From assembly GCA_017543335.1 (NCBI GenBank), contig JAFYGE010000024.1:1-64000 (forward strand): 64,000 nt of DNA. The letters are read 5' to 3'. Shown in pieces: positions 46,099-54,762 of this stretch (within the stretch, counting starts at the first letter, position 1; each line of letters opens with the position of its first letter). The translations under genes and the position numbers were made by a program. Under the pieces are notes generated by a model, which was given only the letters and a program-made list of their open reading frames with translations, was not told the DNA's origin and made no database searches. This stretch comes from Ruminococcus sp. Its GTDB lineage: Bacteria > Bacillota > Clostridia > Oscillospirales > Ruminococcaceae.

Positions 46099-47029
46099 TC
46101 TTTTCAGCCTCCTTTGCTCCGAATATTTTAGTTCTTGTAAGCTGCTCTATGTAAGGAGTAAGAACGTTCATGAGCAGTATTGAAAATGATACACCCTCAG
46201 GATAAGAGCCAAAATGACGTATTACAAATGTTATTATACCGCAGCCAAGTCCGAAAACTATCTTTCCTTTGAATGTGATAGGAGTTGTAGCATAATCAGT
46301 CGCCATGAAGAAAGCTCCGAGGAAAACACCGCCTGCGAGTATGGAAAATACAGGGTCATCGCCGCCTGCCCATGAAAGCAGGAAAAGACTTCCTATAAAC
46401 GATACAGGTGCAGCAAGTGAGATTATACCTCTTGCTGCGAGATAAAGTCCGCCGAGAAGAAGTGCAAGAGCACAGGTCTCTCCGATACATCCGCCTGTTT
46501 TTCCGATAAACATATCGAGATATGAAGGTGCGTCACCGCCTGCTGCTTTGACAGCAAGAGGAGTTGCTGAAGATACTGCGTCATAGTCATACTCTGTAGG
46601 CTTTATCCAGTGTGTCATTGCTGACGGGAAGGATACCATGAGCACTATTCTTGCAGTTATAGCCGGATTCGCAAAATTCTGTCCAAGTCCGCCAAACAGC
46701 TGCTTGACTATGACTATAGCCGCAAAACAGCCTATAACTGCCATCCAGTACGGAAGTGTGACCGGTAGGTTCATCGCAAGTATAATACCTGTGACTACTG
46801 CTGAAAGGTCGGAAATAGTATTGCTCCTGCCCATGATCTTTCTTGAAACATATTCAAACATCATACAGCTCGCAATACAGACTGCGGTAAGAGTGACCGC
46901 CCTGAAACCAAACATATAAAATCCCACGCCCAATGCAGGGAGAAGTGCGATTATTACATTGAGCATTATAGTTGAAGTTTTAAGATAATTTTCATCGTGC
47001 GGAGACGGTGAAACAATAAGTTTATTCAT
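46088..47029 (-). CDS. rnfD: Rnf complex subunit D
   Basis: 313-residue membrane subunit with about nine helices. It has the second covalent FMN motif SSATPLAVK (about residue 160) and NPAITARIVLMVSFP. It forms part of the ion-translocating channel. Gap to rnfC is 15 bases. Confidence 0.96.
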   Translation of the reverse strand: MNKLIVSPSPHDENYLKTSTIMLNVIIALLPALGVGFYMFGFRAVTLTAVCIASCMMFEYVSRKIMGRSNTISDLSAVVTGIILAMNLPVTLPYWMAVIGCFAAIVIVKQLFGGLGQNFANPAITARIVLMVSFPSAMTHWIKPTEYDYDAVSSATPLAVKAAGGDAPSYLDMFIGKTGGCIGETCALALLLGGLYLAARGIISLAAPVSFIGSLFLLSWAGGDDPVFSILAGGVFLGAFFMATDYATTPITFKGKIVFGLGCGIITFVIRHFGSYPEGVSFSILLMNVLTPYIEQLTRTKIFGAKEAEKNEG

Positions 47030-47044
47030 TTCTTTTCTGCCTCC

Positions 47045-48322
47045 TTACTTTCTTGGTATGAGTGATTTTGCAAGCTGGTTAGTCTCTGCAAGCTTTCTGT
47101 TCGCCGGACAGACATATGTACAGCTTCCGCAGTTCATGCAGAGCATAACTTTCAGCTCTTTTAATTCAGCTATATTCTTTATCTTGTATGCCTTATCGAT
47201 TTCCGCAGGCATAAGTCCCATAGGACAGACTCTCACGCATCGTCCGCAGCGAATACAGTTCGAGGTTTTTCTCTCATCATAGGTCTTTATTGCAAGAAGT
47301 GCATTTGAAGTCTTTACAACGGGCATATTCATGTCAGGGATGCTCATTCCCATCATAGGACCTCCGCCGATGAGCTTCTTTATGCTGTCTATATCCGTCT
47401 TGCAGAAATCGAGCAGTTCCCTGAATGAAGTACCGATTATCGCACGGACATTTTTAGGCTCACCAACTGCATTGCCGTCTATAGTAAGTCTTCTTGTGAC
47501 CAAAGGCATACCTGTCTGCATATATCTGTAAATGAAAGCTACTGTAGATACATTGATAACTATAACACCCTCATCTGACGGGAGCTCGCCCTCTTTTACT
47601 ATCCTTCCGGTGGAGTTATATATTATGACTTTTTCAGCTCCCTGAGGATAGCTTGACGGCAGTGTTATAATGTCTATAGTGTCGTCATTTTTAGCCATTT
47701 CGGTGAAATTCTTTATAGCCTCCGGCTTGTTTGCCTCTATAGCAAGCTTGGCATTTTTTATTCCAAGCTGTTTCTTTATCAGGTTTATTCCTCCGATTAT
47801 ATCATCCGGACATTCCAGCATCTCTCTATAGTCAGCAGTAATGTACGGTTCACACTCAGCGGCATTTATAACAAGTGTATCTATTGGTGTTTTAGGATTA
47901 AGCTTGATATGAGTCGGGAAACCTGCTCCGCCAAGTCCGCACGAGCCGCTCTCACGCACAGCTTTTATAAAGCTCTCCTTATCTGTAACTACAGGTGGTT
48001 TCACATCATCTGAAATAGCTTGTTCACCGTCAGTTTCTATCTCAACTGCTTTGCAAACTGTTCCCATAGCATTGCGATAATCGCTCACTGCCGTGACCTT
48101 TCCCGAAACACCTGAGTGGACCGGCACACTGAAAGGTGCATCTGTGTCTCCGATTTTCTGTCCGACTTTTACTGTATCTCCGACTTTGACAAGTGGCTGA
48201 CAAGGTACTCCCATGTGCATTGACATAGGTATCACTACTTTTGCCGGCAAAGTGAAATCAATAGTCTGGCTGTTTTCCGTATTTTTACGGTGTTTGAGCC
48301 TTATGCCATTAAGTTTCTTCAT
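47045..48322 (-). CDS. rnfC: Rnf complex subunit C
   Basis: 425-residue soluble subunit that reduces NAD+. The N-terminal barrel-sandwich region (VKVGDTVKVGQKIG), the NADH-FMN binding segment GSCGLGGAGFPTHIKL, and two 4Fe-4S motifs, CIRCGRCVRVCP and CMNCGSCTYVCP, are in the expected order. First gene of the operon with SD AAGGAG. The Rnf complex couples ferredoxin oxidation to NAD+ reduction and Na+ or H+ export, giving this fermenter a chemiosmotic energy source. Confidence 0.97.
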   Translation of the reverse strand: MKKLNGIRLKHRKNTENSQTIDFTLPAKVVIPMSMHMGVPCQPLVKVGDTVKVGQKIGDTDAPFSVPVHSGVSGKVTAVSDYRNAMGTVCKAVEIETDGEQAISDDVKPPVVTDKESFIKAVRESGSCGLGGAGFPTHIKLNPKTPIDTLVINAAECEPYITADYREMLECPDDIIGGINLIKKQLGIKNAKLAIEANKPEAIKNFTEMAKNDDTIDIITLPSSYPQGAEKVIIYNSTGRIVKEGELPSDEGVIVINVSTVAFIYRYMQTGMPLVTRRLTIDGNAVGEPKNVRAIIGTSFRELLDFCKTDIDSIKKLIGGGPMMGMSIPDMNMPVVKTSNALLAIKTYDERKTSNCIRCGRCVRVCPMGLMPAEIDKAYKIKNIAELKELKVMLCMNCGSCTYVCPANRKLAETNQLAKSLIPRK

Positions 48323-48348
48323 GCTTTTCTCCTTACAGATTTTTTATA

Positions 48349-48505
48349 TTGCTCCCCCAATTAAACTTTGCCAAAAAGGCAAAGGCAGAAAGGAAATTTA
48401 TCAAGGAAGAAAAATGCAGGAATGCTTACGCATTTCAAGTTTTTCTGACACTGAAAATTTTCTTTATGACGAGCATTGGTTGGCAATGTTTAGTTGGGGG
48501 AGCAA
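48349..48505. repeat. MITE-like element B in the rnf leader (157 bp)
   Basis: Terminal inverted repeats of about 26 bp: the left arm begins TTGCTCCCCCAATTAAACTT, the right arm is its complement with two mismatches (48480-48505). Both ends are flanked by TA, the duplication expected of Tc1/mariner/IS630-type elements. The interior holds shorter palindromes and no gene. It lies between the rnf promoter and rnfC, so it should be transcribed as part of the rnf leader. Confidence 0.8.
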
Positions 48506-48552
48506 TAAACTTTAAATAATAATATGTTCCTTAAAAACGCACTATACATTTA

Positions 48553-48581
48553 ATTGTATCATAACAAAGCAAAATTTTCAA
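48553..48581 (-). promoter_or_regulatory. Promoter of the rnf operon
   Basis: On the minus strand TTGAAA, 17 bases, TACAAT. It is placed upstream of element B, giving a leader of roughly 220 bases before rnfC. Confidence 0.8.
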
Positions 48582-48640
48582 TAGTTTTTTTAAGAAAATA
48601 CCGGTAATTATTGTTATTTTTTTCACATATTTTTGCATAA

Positions 48641-48944
48641 AAAGAGCACTGTAATATGTGTGTTACCCATATAGAAGTTTATGCGAATTTATCGGGGCAA
48701 ACCTTTCTGAGGAAAGGTTCTTCCCCGAACCCCTTTCCAAAGACTTTCAGAATGATTTTTCCCCAGATATAGTACTCTCGAAAAAACAAAAAACCAACAG
48801 TTATTTTCTGCTGGAGTACTATATCTGGGGAAAAATGAAGCCGAAGGCTTAAAAAGATCAAGGGAAACCCTTTTTCAAAAGGATTTCCCTCAATAGATAT
48901 GCATAAAACTTATATGTGAGCATTAAACATATACAATGCTCTTT
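48641..48944. repeat. MITE-like long palindrome, element C (304 bp)
   Basis: Ends AAAGAGCA and TGCTCTTT are complementary, and pairing continues imperfectly inward for about 45 bases (for example AGTTTATGC with GCATAAAACT). The core contains a perfect 23-bp inverted repeat (48755-48777 with 48814-48836) and local hairpins such as ACCTTTC/GAAAGGT between CGGGG and CCCCG. It is non-coding. It ends 10 bases after the DUF4364 stop codon and could terminate that transcript. Confidence 0.78.
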
Positions 48945-48953
48945 AGTATTTAT

Positions 48954-49547
48954 TCAATTATCACTTAAATCATATGGGACTTCCTCATTTGAAAGAGCAA
49001 GTTCTACTATTTTTCCATAAAAGCCGGCAGGATTCAGCATTATTCTTTCTCCGAGCATCTTTGCCTGAGTCATATCAGGAGCATAGAGCTTCAGGTCCAT
49101 AAGATCGCAGTCCGCATCAAGACATCGGACATTGACATAGCATCCCTTATCAAGAGGAATATAGTCTATTTTTATCTCCTGTTCAGCCTTTTGTCTTGCA
49201 AAATATCTCAGTGCAGCAAGCACGAGCTTATCCCTGTAGGACTTAGGTGCATAGTTTTTAAGTCGTCTTGCACACTCACGTCCCTTATCTTCAAGGGAAT
49301 AGCACTCTACACCCGAGCTGTTTACTGACAATGATATAAGCGAATTTTTCAGCAGATAGTCGATAGAGTCCTGATAATAGAAGTAATTCACAACTCCTGT
49401 ACCTATAGCGATCTCATAGAGCTGTTCAGTCTCTACAGGTCTGTCGATCTTATAGAGCAGATAGCAGATAAGGATATTCAGCGTAGGAACATCTTTTATC
49501 TCTATATCAGCTCTTTCAGCCATTTTCATTATGTTTTCGTCCTGCAT
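48954..49547 (-). CDS. DUF4364 family protein
   Basis: 197 residues, soluble. The N-terminal half looks like a winged-helix DNA-binding domain (LNILICYLLYKIDRPVETEQLYEIAI...DYLLKNSLISL). This is the family often found alone in Clostridia; function is not known. It starts 9 bases after aroC and is the third gene of the aroA-aroC operon. A regulatory role is inferred from the fold. Confidence 0.8.
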   Translation of the reverse strand: MQDENIMKMAERADIEIKDVPTLNILICYLLYKIDRPVETEQLYEIAIGTGVVNYFYYQDSIDYLLKNSLISLSVNSSGVECYSLEDKGRECARRLKNYAPKSYRDKLVLAALRYFARQKAEQEIKIDYIPLDKGCYVNVRCLDADCDLMDLKLYAPDMTQAKMLGERIMLNPAGFYGKIVELALSNEEVPYDLSDN

Positions 49548-49556
49548 ATTATCACC

Positions 49557-50648
49557 TTAACAGAAATTAGGATAATCCATCATATGTGAAAGTATCGCAA
49601 TATTGACAGCAGCCTCAACACATGGAACAAGTCTCGGAACAAGACACGGGTCATGATTTTCAATTCCTGCTATAGTCCCCTCACTCATATCGTGAAGGTC
49701 CACAGCCGACTGTTCTTTAGCAATAGCCGGAGAAGGATTCACAGCCACATTCAGGGTTATCGGCATACCTGACGATATACCTCCGAGTATACCTCCGTGA
49801 TTATTGGTCTTTGTCAGCACATGACCATGTTCGTCGAGATAGAACGGGTCATTATTCTGGCTTCCGACCATTTTGGCAGATGTGAAGCCTGAGCCGAATT
49901 CAAGTCCGTTGACTCCGGGGATACCGAACACAAGCTGAGCGATATTATTTTTAAGTCCGTCGAATATTGGTGAACCGATACCAGCCGGCACATTTACAAC
50001 TGCACATTCGATGATACCGCCCAAAGATTCTCCGGCATTTCTTGCCTTTTCGATATCCTCCTCCATTATCCAGCCTTTTCTGTCATTTATTACCGGAAAT
50101 ACTTTGTTTCTGACGCTCAGCACAGCATCTCTGGTTATATTGACCGGATCAAAAGGATTATCCTTTGTATTATGTATCTGACGTATATGAGCACCGGTAT
50201 AAATTCCACGGCGTTCAAGTATCTGTCCGCATATAGCTCCTGCGAAACAAAGCGGAGCGGTAAGTCTTTCTGAAAAATGGCCGTCCTCTCTGACATCGTT
50301 GAAGCCTTTGTATCTGACAGCACCGGTATAATCAGCGTGTCCGGGACGTGCAAGTCTGTCAAGCTCAGCGTGCTGCGGAGCTTTTCTGACTCTGTTCTGA
50401 ATAAAAGCACATAGCGGAGTACCTGTGGTACGGTCATTATAAATGCCGGACATGATATGCGGCATAGCATTGTCATTCAATTCAGGTGTAACATATTTTT
50501 CCGGAATCCTTCTTGCCATAAATGCAGCAAGAGCTTCTGTATCTATATATTCGCCTGAAGGCAGGTTATCCACTGTTACGCCTATTGCCGGACCCTGAGC
50601 TTCGCCGAATATAGAAATAGAGATCCTGTTATTCCAGAATGATGACAT
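49557..50648 (-). CDS. aroC: Chorismate synthase
   Basis: A 363-residue enzyme using reduced FMN to convert EPSP to chorismate. RPGHADYTGAVRYKG and NHGGILGGISSGMP are the family signatures. The ATG at 50648 has a perfect GGAGGTAAAGCA upstream; a longer frame to 50735 lies wholly in aroA. It overlaps aroA by 20 bases, so translation is coupled. Confidence 0.96.
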   Translation of the reverse strand: MSSFWNNRISISIFGEAQGPAIGVTVDNLPSGEYIDTEALAAFMARRIPEKYVTPELNDNAMPHIMSGIYNDRTTGTPLCAFIQNRVRKAPQHAELDRLARPGHADYTGAVRYKGFNDVREDGHFSERLTAPLCFAGAICGQILERRGIYTGAHIRQIHNTKDNPFDPVNITRDAVLSVRNKVFPVINDRKGWIMEEDIEKARNAGESLGGIIECAVVNVPAGIGSPIFDGLKNNIAQLVFGIPGVNGLEFGSGFTSAKMVGSQNNDPFYLDEHGHVLTKTNNHGGILGGISSGMPITLNVAVNPSPAIAKEQSAVDLHDMSEGTIAGIENHDPCLVPRLVPCVEAAVNIAILSHMMDYPNFC

Positions 50649-51852
50649 TTGCTTTACCTCCGAGTGTTGTATAGTCTTTAAAAAATTCAGGATAGGACTT
50701 TTCGGCTGCCTCTGCACCCTTGATGATGACTTCATTCTCAGCTCTTGTAGCTGCTATAGCAGCTGCCATAACTATTCTGTGATCGCCGGCACCGTCGACA
50801 GTACCGCCTTTAAGACAGTCAACAGGAGTTATTTTCAATCCGTCATCAGTTACCTGAACGTTTCCGCCCAGACTGTTTAAAAGTGCAGCAGTAGTTGCAA
50901 GCCTGTCACTTTCCTTTATTTTAAGTCGTTTAGCATTATAGATTACTGATTCTTTTTTTCCGAATGTTCCAAGAACGGCAAGTATCGGTACAAGGTCTGG
51001 TATATCCGAACAATCCGCATTGAAACATCCGTTATTATTATAGCACATTTCGTGGATAATATCAAGTATCTTCTTATCTCCCTGAACGCTGTTCATATTG
51101 AGATTATCTATATCTATCTCAGAGCCGAGGGTATTGGCTACATAAAAGAAAGCAGCCTGAGAGAAATCTCCCTCGATAACCTCGTCATGGGGCTTATATT
51201 TCTGTCCGCCCCTGATGTGGAAACCGCCTTCATACTCTTCTATCGATATACCGAACCTTTTTAGTATATCTATAGTAATATCGACATAAGGACGTGATTC
51301 AAGATGAGATGTGAGAATTATCTCGCTGTCATCTTCAAGGAGTGGGAGTGCAAAGATAAGTCCGGTAACAAACTGAGAAGAAACGTCGCCTTCTATATGG
51401 TAAACGCCGCCGCTTAGTCTGCCGGAGAGTTTATATGGCATATTTTCAGTTACGAACTTTACTCCATTCGCACTGAGCTCCCTTTTATAAATGTCTATCG
51501 GACGCTCAGGGAGTCTTCCCCTGCCGATAAACTCTGCATCAGCTCCAAGAGCCGCAGCGACCGGCATTATAAAACGGAGTGTCGAACCGCTTTCATTGCA
51601 ATCAATGACCGCCTGATCTTTCGGAGTACTTATACCTGAAACTGTTATCACATCGTCTTTTACCGTAAATGTCGCACCCAGAGCTGTCATTGCACCTATT
51701 GTAGCTTCAATATCCTTAGACATAGTAACTCCGCTTATAACAGACTTGCCGTCTGCCAGAGCGGCACATATCAATGCTCTGTGAGCACAGCTTTTTGAAG
51801 CCGGTATCCTTACCCTGCCATCAAGCAGAGAAGGTGTTATACATATATCCAT
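50629..51852 (-). CDS. aroA: 3-phosphoshikimate 1-carboxyvinyltransferase (EPSP synthase)
   Basis: A 407-residue shikimate-pathway enzyme. PASKSCAHRALICAALADG holds the substrate-binding Lys and Ser, ESGSTLRFIMPVAAALG the second phosphate site, and ESDRLATTAALLNSLGG with GDHRIVMAAAIAA the C-terminal active-site segments. SD GGAGGT precedes the ATG. It has a perfect consensus promoter, with a terminator-like hairpin between promoter and gene. Confidence 0.96.
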   Translation of the reverse strand: MDICITPSLLDGRVRIPASKSCAHRALICAALADGKSVISGVTMSKDIEATIGAMTALGATFTVKDDVITVSGISTPKDQAVIDCNESGSTLRFIMPVAAALGADAEFIGRGRLPERPIDIYKRELSANGVKFVTENMPYKLSGRLSGGVYHIEGDVSSQFVTGLIFALPLLEDDSEIILTSHLESRPYVDITIDILKRFGISIEEYEGGFHIRGGQKYKPHDEVIEGDFSQAAFFYVANTLGSEIDIDNLNMNSVQGDKKILDIIHEMCYNNNGCFNADCSDIPDLVPILAVLGTFGKKESVIYNAKRLKIKESDRLATTAALLNSLGGNVQVTDDGLKITPVDCLKGGTVDGAGDHRIVMAAAIAATRAENEVIIKGAEAAEKSYPEFFKDYTTLGGKANVIILE

Positions 51853-51918
51853 ATTTTAACCTCCGTTATTGACGCAATTACGGCTGAATCCGATCACTGA
51901 ACATAATCGTATAAAAAC

Positions 51919-51950
51919 AAAAAAACCGCTGTTTATCAGCATTTCAGCGG
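51919..51950 (-). terminator. Terminator-like hairpin in the aroA leader
   Basis: On the minus strand CCGCTG...CAGCGG (13-base loop) is followed by TTTTTTTG. It begins about 8 bases after the predicted transcription start. It is a possible attenuator or 5' stabilising hairpin. No T-box or clear anti-terminator is visible. Confidence 0.55.
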
Positions 51951-51964
51951 AATTATTTTTTATT

Positions 51965-51993
51965 ATTATAACATACCCTAAAAACCTTGTCAA
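51965..51993 (-). promoter_or_regulatory. Promoter of the aroA-aroC operon
   Basis: On the minus strand perfect TTGACA, 17 bases, perfect TATAAT. Confidence 0.9.
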
Positions 51994-52201
51994 GAATAAT
52001 TTAACCAAGCTTAACACCATATATAAGTAACAAAAAGTGAATATTCTGTTATATAATTTATATGCTAACATTATTAATTTTACACTACTTTTATTTATTT
52101 ACAATTTATTAAAATATTGTTTTTCTTATGTACATTTAGTTATGGTATAGTAAAATAGACGTAGTATACAAAAACCATTATTATATCAGAGGTGGTTTTA
52201 T

Positions 52202-53881
52202 ATGAAAGATAAAGAATATTTGATAGCTTTCAATAAATTTCTGAAAAGCATGAAAGAAAAAGACGATACACTCGCTGATGACGCTTACGAATGTATCACA
52301 GATCTTTGCGACGTTATGAAAATAGGACGCATTGAGGTCTCATTTTTCGATACTCCAAGTGACGAATACATTGAAAATAACAAAACAAAAGTATTTTACG
52401 ATATCGGCAATTACGACGAAACTATTTATATCATCAGACGAAATAATACTGTTGATGACAGAACAGTTGTATATAAAGCTTGGATAAGAGAGTCCGAAGC
52501 TGCGTGGGATGACATCGAAAAAGAAAGAGTAAATATCATACTTGATACACTGTTCGTTTTCAACAGCCGAAGCCGCTTTATTCAGTTAGCTGATAAACTG
52601 CTGTACTTTGATTACGATATGGATACATATAATCACAAGTACTATATGAGATATCTGAATAAGCTCATCGCAAAATCAGAAATAAGTCAGTATACCGCAA
52701 TATACTTTAACCTGAAAAAATTCTCGGTAGTCAATCAGCAGATAGGCAGAAAAAACGGAACCAAGGTGATGCATAGTTTCATCAATACTATCGTAAGCGA
52801 ACTTGAGTCTGGTGAGATATTAGCCCGTATCGGCGGCGACAATTTTACTTTGATCGTAAAAAAAGGCAACCAGAATAAAATACTGAATATCCTGAACGGT
52901 ATTGGTATATTTATGGGCGGCAGCGACAGTGAAAGAGTCTTCGTTTCCGCTAACGCAGGTATATATGAAATACCAGATAATTCCGTAAGCTCAGCATCGG
53001 ATGTTATGGACCGTATTAGTGTTGCTCTGCACATCGCAAGACAATCCGATAAGTTGGATTTCGTGTATTTCGATGACAAAATGCTCGAAGCTAAAAAGAA
53101 AGCCAATGCTATATCTGCGTATTTCCCGACAGCATTAAAAAATCGTGAGTTTCTCGTATATTACCAGCCTAAAGTAACTCTGGACGGTTATAAACTCGCA
53201 GGTGCCGAGGCTCTGTGCCGCTGGAAACACGACGGTCAGCTTATACCTCCTTTTGAATTCATCAGCGTTTTAGAGCGGAGTATGGATATATGCAAACTCG
53301 ATTTCTATATGCTCGACAGAGTATGTTCGCATTTGCGGAAATGGCTCGATGAAGGTAAAAAAGTTGTGCGAATATCGGTAAATCTGTCAAGAAGACATCT
53401 CTCGGACATGGACCTTACAAAGCATATCCTCGAAATTATCGACAGCCACAACGTACCTCATGAACTTATCGAGCTTGAACTCACCGAAACAATAACCGAC
53501 TATAATTTCCAAAAACTTACGGATACAATTACTTCATTGCAGGAAAACGGACTTTACGCTTCGGTCGATGACTTCGGAGTTGGATATTCCTCCATCAATC
53601 TCATAAAGGAAGTGCCTTGGAACGTCCTGAAAATCGATAAAAGTCTTCTTCCTTCCGGAAATGGCGAAGACAAATATCAGAATAAAGTCATGCTGAAATA
53701 CGTAGTTGCAATGGCTCAGGCTATTGGACTGGAATGTGTCGCAGAGGGAGTCGAAACTCCTGAACAAATTGAGATACTTCGTGATAATTGCTGTGATTTT
53801 GTACAAGGCTACATTTTTGATAAACCTATGCCCGTCGAAGAATTTGAAAAGCGTCTTGACAATTACAAATACACTATATAA
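52202..53881 (+). CDS. Cyclic di-GMP phosphodiesterase with degenerate GGDEF domain
   Basis: 559 cytoplasmic residues: a sensory N-terminus (~1-140), a GGDEF-like domain (~150-300) and an EAL domain (~310-555). The cyclase motif reads IGGDNF, so it should not make c-di-GMP but may bind GTP. The EAL domain is complete: AEALCRW, NLSRRH, ELTET, DDFGVGYSS and LKIDKSLL supply the metal ligands and catalytic residues. It should therefore cleave c-di-GMP, opposing the cyclase at 177-1592. SD AGAGGTGG precedes the ATG. It stands alone. Confidence 0.92.
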   Translation: MKDKEYLIAFNKFLKSMKEKDDTLADDAYECITDLCDVMKIGRIEVSFFDTPSDEYIENNKTKVFYDIGNYDETIYIIRRNNTVDDRTVVYKAWIRESEAAWDDIEKERVNIILDTLFVFNSRSRFIQLADKLLYFDYDMDTYNHKYYMRYLNKLIAKSEISQYTAIYFNLKKFSVVNQQIGRKNGTKVMHSFINTIVSELESGEILARIGGDNFTLIVKKGNQNKILNILNGIGIFMGGSDSERVFVSANAGIYEIPDNSVSSASDVMDRISVALHIARQSDKLDFVYFDDKMLEAKKKANAISAYFPTALKNREFLVYYQPKVTLDGYKLAGAEALCRWKHDGQLIPPFEFISVLERSMDICKLDFYMLDRVCSHLRKWLDEGKKVVRISVNLSRRHLSDMDLTKHILEIIDSHNVPHELIELELTETITDYNFQKLTDTITSLQENGLYASVDDFGVGYSSINLIKEVPWNVLKIDKSLLPSGNGEDKYQNKVMLKYVVAMAQAIGLECVAEGVETPEQIEILRDNCCDFVQGYIFDKPMPVEEFEKRLDNYKYTI

Positions 53882-53888
53882 CAATATT

Positions 53889-53928
53889 GCCCCGAAGCAG
53901 TCCTTTAAAAACTGTTTCGGGGCATTTA
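53889..53928 (+). terminator. Terminator of the EAL protein gene
   Basis: Stem GCCCCGAAGCAGT/ACTGTTTCGGGGC, then ATTTATTCTTT. Confidence 0.88.
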
Positions 53929-53945
53929 TTCTTTAGTGATACTCT

Positions 53946-54725
53946 TTATTCAAAACAAATATAATCCTTTAGTCCGGCTGCCTGACTTCTTGTCAGCGAT
54001 TTTATATACAGCAGTTCATTGATATTTCGGAATCCGCCAGCCATTTCTCTGAACCGTATCACCTCATCAGCAACAGTTTCATTGAAATCCGGCAAAAGCA
54101 TAAGTTCCTCTTTAGTCGCAGTATTGATATTTATCGGGTAAATCTGCTCCGCAAGAGCTTCTTCGCCTACTATTTCAACGCTGTCATCAGCATCCTCAGT
54201 ATCTTCAGCTGCTGTTTCATCCTCATCATCCTCGGGATAAGATGGTGATTCAACATAAATATACGGACTTATCTCTTCAAAAACAGCTTGTCCGATACCG
54301 TCAACGAGCATGATCTCCTCTATGTTGTTGAACTCGCCGTTCTCATTCCTATATCGGACTATATTGCCCGCTATAGCCGGACCTATATTATGAAGCAGCT
54401 GAAATTCCTCCTCTGAGGCAAGATTTATGTTGATATGTAAAGGCTCTGTCACGATCTCAGTAGTTGCCGTTGTCTTCGACAAGAGTGTCGTGTTATTTGG
54501 CTTTTGAGTTGTATTAACTGTTTGCGTACTTTTAACTTTTGAAACAGTTGTTGCTGATCTCTTTTTCGCACTAAAAGTTGTAGTCTGTACTGAATTTATT
54601 ATAGTTAGCTTATTATTATCTGATACACTTTCTTTATTATGTGAAATGCTTGAAAAAACAAAAACTGAAATTATGAATAGACCTATCGCCAAATACATCA
54701 GCTTTTGTCTGGTATCCATAATCAT
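53946..54725 (-). CDS. Membrane-anchored double helix-hairpin-helix protein, ComEA-like
   Basis: 259 residues with one N-terminal membrane helix (~9-27), a Thr/Ser/Lys-rich spacer, and two ComEA-type HhH domains. The first, NINLASEEEFQLLHNIGPAIAGNIVRYR, is canonical. The second, NINTATKEELMLLPDFNETVADEVIRFR, is degenerate at the hairpin Gly. An acidic linker (~165-195) joins them. ComEA-type proteins bind incoming DNA during transformation. No comEC is nearby. The ATG at 54725 or 54719 lacks a strong SD. It follows the 32-residue peptide gene. Confidence 0.82.
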   Translation of the reverse strand: MIMDTRQKLMYLAIGLFIISVFVFSSISHNKESVSDNNKLTIINSVQTTTFSAKKRSATTVSKVKSTQTVNTTQKPNNTTLLSKTTATTEIVTEPLHININLASEEEFQLLHNIGPAIAGNIVRYRNENGEFNNIEEIMLVDGIGQAVFEEISPYIYVESPSYPEDDEDETAAEDTEDADDSVEIVGEEALAEQIYPININTATKEELMLLPDFNETVADEVIRFREMAGGFRNINELLYIKSLTRSQAAGLKDYICFE

Positions 54726-54762
54726 TCACTTTCATGTGTATTTTTGATATATATTTTGCTAT

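Noticed and set aside
48213..48515. 100-codon plus-strand frame over the start of rnfC and element B
   Set aside because: It is antisense to rnfC, runs through the inverted repeats of element B and has no SD. I see no transposase similarity.
48658..48861. Two overlapping reading frames of about 60 codons on opposite strands
   Set aside because: They exist because the region is a palindrome: both translate the arms of element C (each contains a YYIWGK-like stretch). Neither has an SD or a recognisable protein.
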